Part shown: positions 14,426-15,935 of the stretch, piece by piece
Layout: the number at the start of each line of letters is the position of its first letter
Position numbering within the stretch: the first letter of the stretch is position 1
Assembly: GCA_039027055.1 (NCBI GenBank)
Contig: JBCCLD010000053.1
Span: 1 to 15,935, forward strand
Direction of reading: 5' to 3'
Length of the DNA stretch: 15,935 nt
Source of the DNA: JBCBEX01 sp039027055
GTDB taxonomy: Bacteria > Bacteroidota > Rhodothermia > Rhodothermales > Rubricoccaceae
Notes under the pieces: generated by a model
Told to the model about the DNA's origin: nothing
Seen by the model: only the letters and a program-made list of their open reading frames with translations
Databases searched by the model: none
Position numbers and translations under genes: made by a program

Positions 14426-15640
14426 CTAGTGCAGCACGGTCGCCCGCGTGGTCTCCACACGGTCCTTCGACTGGACCCGGATCACATAGACGCCCGCAGG
14501 AAGGCCGTCGGCGGTCCAGGTTAGCGCCTGCGGTCCGGCGGCCTGCAGCCCATCGGCCAGCGTGGCGACGCGGCGGCCGAGCAGATCATAGGCCTCCACC
14601 AGGACGGGCGCAGCAGCCCCAAGGGTGTACGACACCGTAGCCTCGGTGCTGAACGGGTTGGGATAGACCCCATCGAGCACGAGCGCCTCGGGGAGCGCCT
14701 CCTCCTCGTTGGCGACGGGCGAGCCGGTCACCTCCGAGAGGTTGATCAAGATTGAGCCTTCGTCGCTGTTTCTGTAGCCTGCCACCCGGACGAGGTACTC
14801 CAGCCCTGCGTTGACGGGCAAGTTGGCAATGCGTGCATTGCGGCTGTCCGTGCCGGTTCCGCCGTCATCGTTGCAGTTGATCTCGTTGGCGAAGCGGTCG
14901 TGCACCGAGAGCACCGTGTCGAAATTGGAGCCGAAGGTGTCGATGGTGACAAAGCCGTTCGTCTCCGAGACGAAGCTGCGCCAAATGTCATTGGTGCCCG
15001 TACCGCCGCTACTGTTGGTGCACGAGGGTGGGTCGTTGCCAAACTCGGAGGCGTTGGTGTTGAACGACTGATGCGTGCGCCCGAACAGCATCGGCAGCGC
15101 CTCGTTCGGCCTCTGAAAGAAGTCGTCCGGAGGGCCTAGGTCGACGGCCCCTGGGTTTACACGGACGACACTGTTGCCGCTCTGCCCGTTAAACCCCGAG
15201 ATCTGGATGTAGTAGGTGAACGGAGTCGGTTGGAGCGTGGTCTCGATCAGCGACAGCCGACCTTCTCCGCCGTCGTCGTCGCAGGCCACTTCTTGGAGTT
15301 CGCTGGTGTTGGCATTCACCGTCCAGACCGAGAGGATCGTGTCGAAGTCCGAGCCAACCGTATCGATCGTGATGGTTGCGATTTCTGGAAACGAGCTCAC
15401 CGCGTACCACACCCCCTTGCTACTCAAGGCCTGGCACGACGGCGAGTACTGGGGGTCGTCTGTGGCGGTTGCTGTTGAAACACTCACAGCGTTTGTCGTG
15501 CCCGCGTTGACCAGAATGGGGAAGTACGTATTGGGCTCGTCGTTTAGTGGTTGGGCTGTGCTGATCGGTGCGAGGGCGATCAGGAGCGCGGCGTACAGGC
15601 ATCCCTGGACGAGGCTAGACCGATATGTAGACAAGAGCAT
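14426..15640 (-). CDS. Secreted PPC-repeat protein with T9SS C-terminal sorting domain (404 aa from this start)
   Basis: The chosen ATG at 15640 gives a compact signal peptide (residues 1-29, ...APISTA, then Gln30). In-frame ATGs at 15670 and 15706 would add 10 or 22 residues, and no ribosome binding site decides between the three. The mature part has two related units of about 137 residues. Each has a Pro-Ser-Cys, then an IDTxGSxFDTxLSV strand, then a Cys followed by Asp/Asn-rich D-D-G-G (Cys69/Cys120 and Cys207/Cys256). This is the look of bacterial pre-peptidase C-terminal (PPC) domains, and the acidic turn may bind calcium. Residues about 320-404 are a type A T9SS sorting domain: VYPNPFSTEATVSY, a LLGRRV-type strand and GLPAGVYVIRV. 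The protein should pass the inner membrane by Sec, the outer membrane by T9SS, and be fixed to or released from the surface. No catalytic domain is present, so a binding or structural role is likelier than an enzyme. Confidence 0.88.
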   Translation of the reverse strand: MLLSTYRSSLVQGCLYAALLIALAPISTAQPLNDEPNTYFPILVNAGTTNAVSVSTATATDDPQYSPSCQALSSKGVWYAVSSFPEIATITIDTVGSDFDTILSVWTVNANTSELQEVACDDDGGEGRLSLIETTLQPTPFTYYIQISGFNGQSGNSVVRVNPGAVDLGPPDDFFQRPNEALPMLFGRTHQSFNTNASEFGNDPPSCTNSSGGTGTNDIWRSFVSETNGFVTIDTFGSNFDTVLSVHDRFANEINCNDDGGTGTDSRNARIANLPVNAGLEYLVRVAGYRNSDEGSILINLSEVTGSPVANEEEALPEALVLDGVYPNPFSTEATVSYTLGAAAPVLVEAYDLLGRRVATLADGLQAAGPQALTWTADGLPAGVYVIRVQSKDRVETTRATVLH

Positions 15641-15771
15641 GGGGGAGGTAGGCGTTGGTGAGACTCGCATGAACGCGTAGTCTGCAAGGACGGCAGGCCT
15701 CGGCAATCTGGGCTTGCCTCCTGGTTCCAGGCTATTGCCTTCGCGTATCCAACACGCTCAGGCAACACATT

Positions 15772-15806
15772 GGGACGCTCGGGCAAGCCTCCGCCACCGT
15801 CCCGAG
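15772..15806 (-). terminator. Overlapping inverted repeats downstream of the AraC-family gene (possible terminator)
   Basis: Two alternative 6-bp stems overlap here: GGGACG at 15772-15777 can pair with CGTCCC at 15798-15803, and CTCGGG at 15778-15783 can pair with CCCGAG at 15801-15806. The site lies just beyond the stop of the AraC-family gene. No run of T follows on the minus strand, so an intrinsic terminator is only possible; an operator or a chance GC-rich structure fits equally. The rest of the gap down to 15641 holds no gene and no convincing promoter. Confidence 0.25.
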
Positions 15807-15816
15807 ACTACACCAG

Positions 15817-15935
15817 CTAGGCCTCCGACCTGGACGGCTCCAGTGGCTTTCGCTCGGCCGCATAGGCGGCGGGGGACACACCGTAGGCCGTCTTGAACCG
15901 CCGACAGAAGTGCGCGACGCTCTTGAAGCCGGTCG
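15817..15935 (-). CDS. AraC-family transcriptional regulator, C-terminal end only
   Basis: The last 38 codons and stop (TAG at 15819-15817) of a gene that enters from the window edge. The translation contains the end of the second helix-turn-helix of AraC-type DNA-binding domains: TGFKSVAHFCRRFK, then the signature YGVSPAAYA, followed by a short polar tail (AERKPLEPSRSEA). Spacing and the F-x-R-x-F-K...G-x-(S/T)-P core fit the family well. Nothing of the ligand-binding part is in the window. It reads in the same direction as the T9SS-sorted gene, 176 bp upstream of that start, so it may be independent or may regulate the neighbourhood; the sequence here does not decide. Confidence 0.88.
   Translation of the reverse strand, partial: TGFKSVAHFCRRFKTAYGVSPAAYAAERKPLEPSRSEA

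Noticed and set aside
15641..15771. Possible promoter before the T9SS-sorted gene (TTGCCG-like and TAC-rich hexamers) and an 8-bp inverted repeat GGCTTGCC/GGCAAGCC
   Set aside because: The hexamers match neither the sigma-70 nor the Bacteroidota consensus well, and the inverted repeat has a 62-base loop and is short enough to occur by chance.

Overview
The window is high-GC (roughly 55-75% in the lines I counted by eye) and reads as a fragment of a Bacteroidota/Rhodothermota chromosome, most likely a Rhodothermales relative (the Salinibacter/Rubricoccus/Rubrivirga kind). This is inference from three signs. There is a type IX secretion (T9SS) C-terminal sorting domain (YPNPF...LPAGVYVIRV). All four readable signal peptides are followed by Gln at the predicted cleavage site (the Bacteroidetes 'Q-rule'). 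There are no recognisable Shine-Dalgarno sites before any gene. All supported genes lie on the minus strand, so the reading order is from high to low coordinates.

Layout, in transcription order: (1) 15935-15817, the last 38 codons of an AraC-family regulator. (2) 15816-15641, a gap with overlapping inverted repeats and no gene. (3) 15640-14426, a secreted protein with two PPC-like repeats and a T9SS sorting domain. (4) a 111-bp gap. (5) 14314-11651, a predicted outer-membrane beta-barrel with a large N-terminal Fn3/TANFOR-like module. (6) after 12 bp, 11638-170, a 3822-residue secreted giant protein. (7) after 5 bp, 164-1, the first 54 codons of another secreted protein that runs off the window.

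Genes 5-7 form a tight cluster that I read as one operon. The barrel protein and the giant start with the same ~250-residue module, including an equivalent Cys pair and a shared SYLYLPSD motif, so they arose at least partly by duplication and may share a partner or assembly route. The giant then carries five tandem ~200-residue WxFP repeats, two copies of a composite WxFP+LPLP unit, about 1000 residues of beta-rich sequence, and finally an alpha-helical, coiled-coil region of about 690 residues. It has no T9SS sorting domain. The most interesting hypothesis in the window is a cell-surface system made of an outer-membrane barrel, a very long fibre-like protein and further secreted partners. Its function is not known to me and cannot be deduced from sequence alone.
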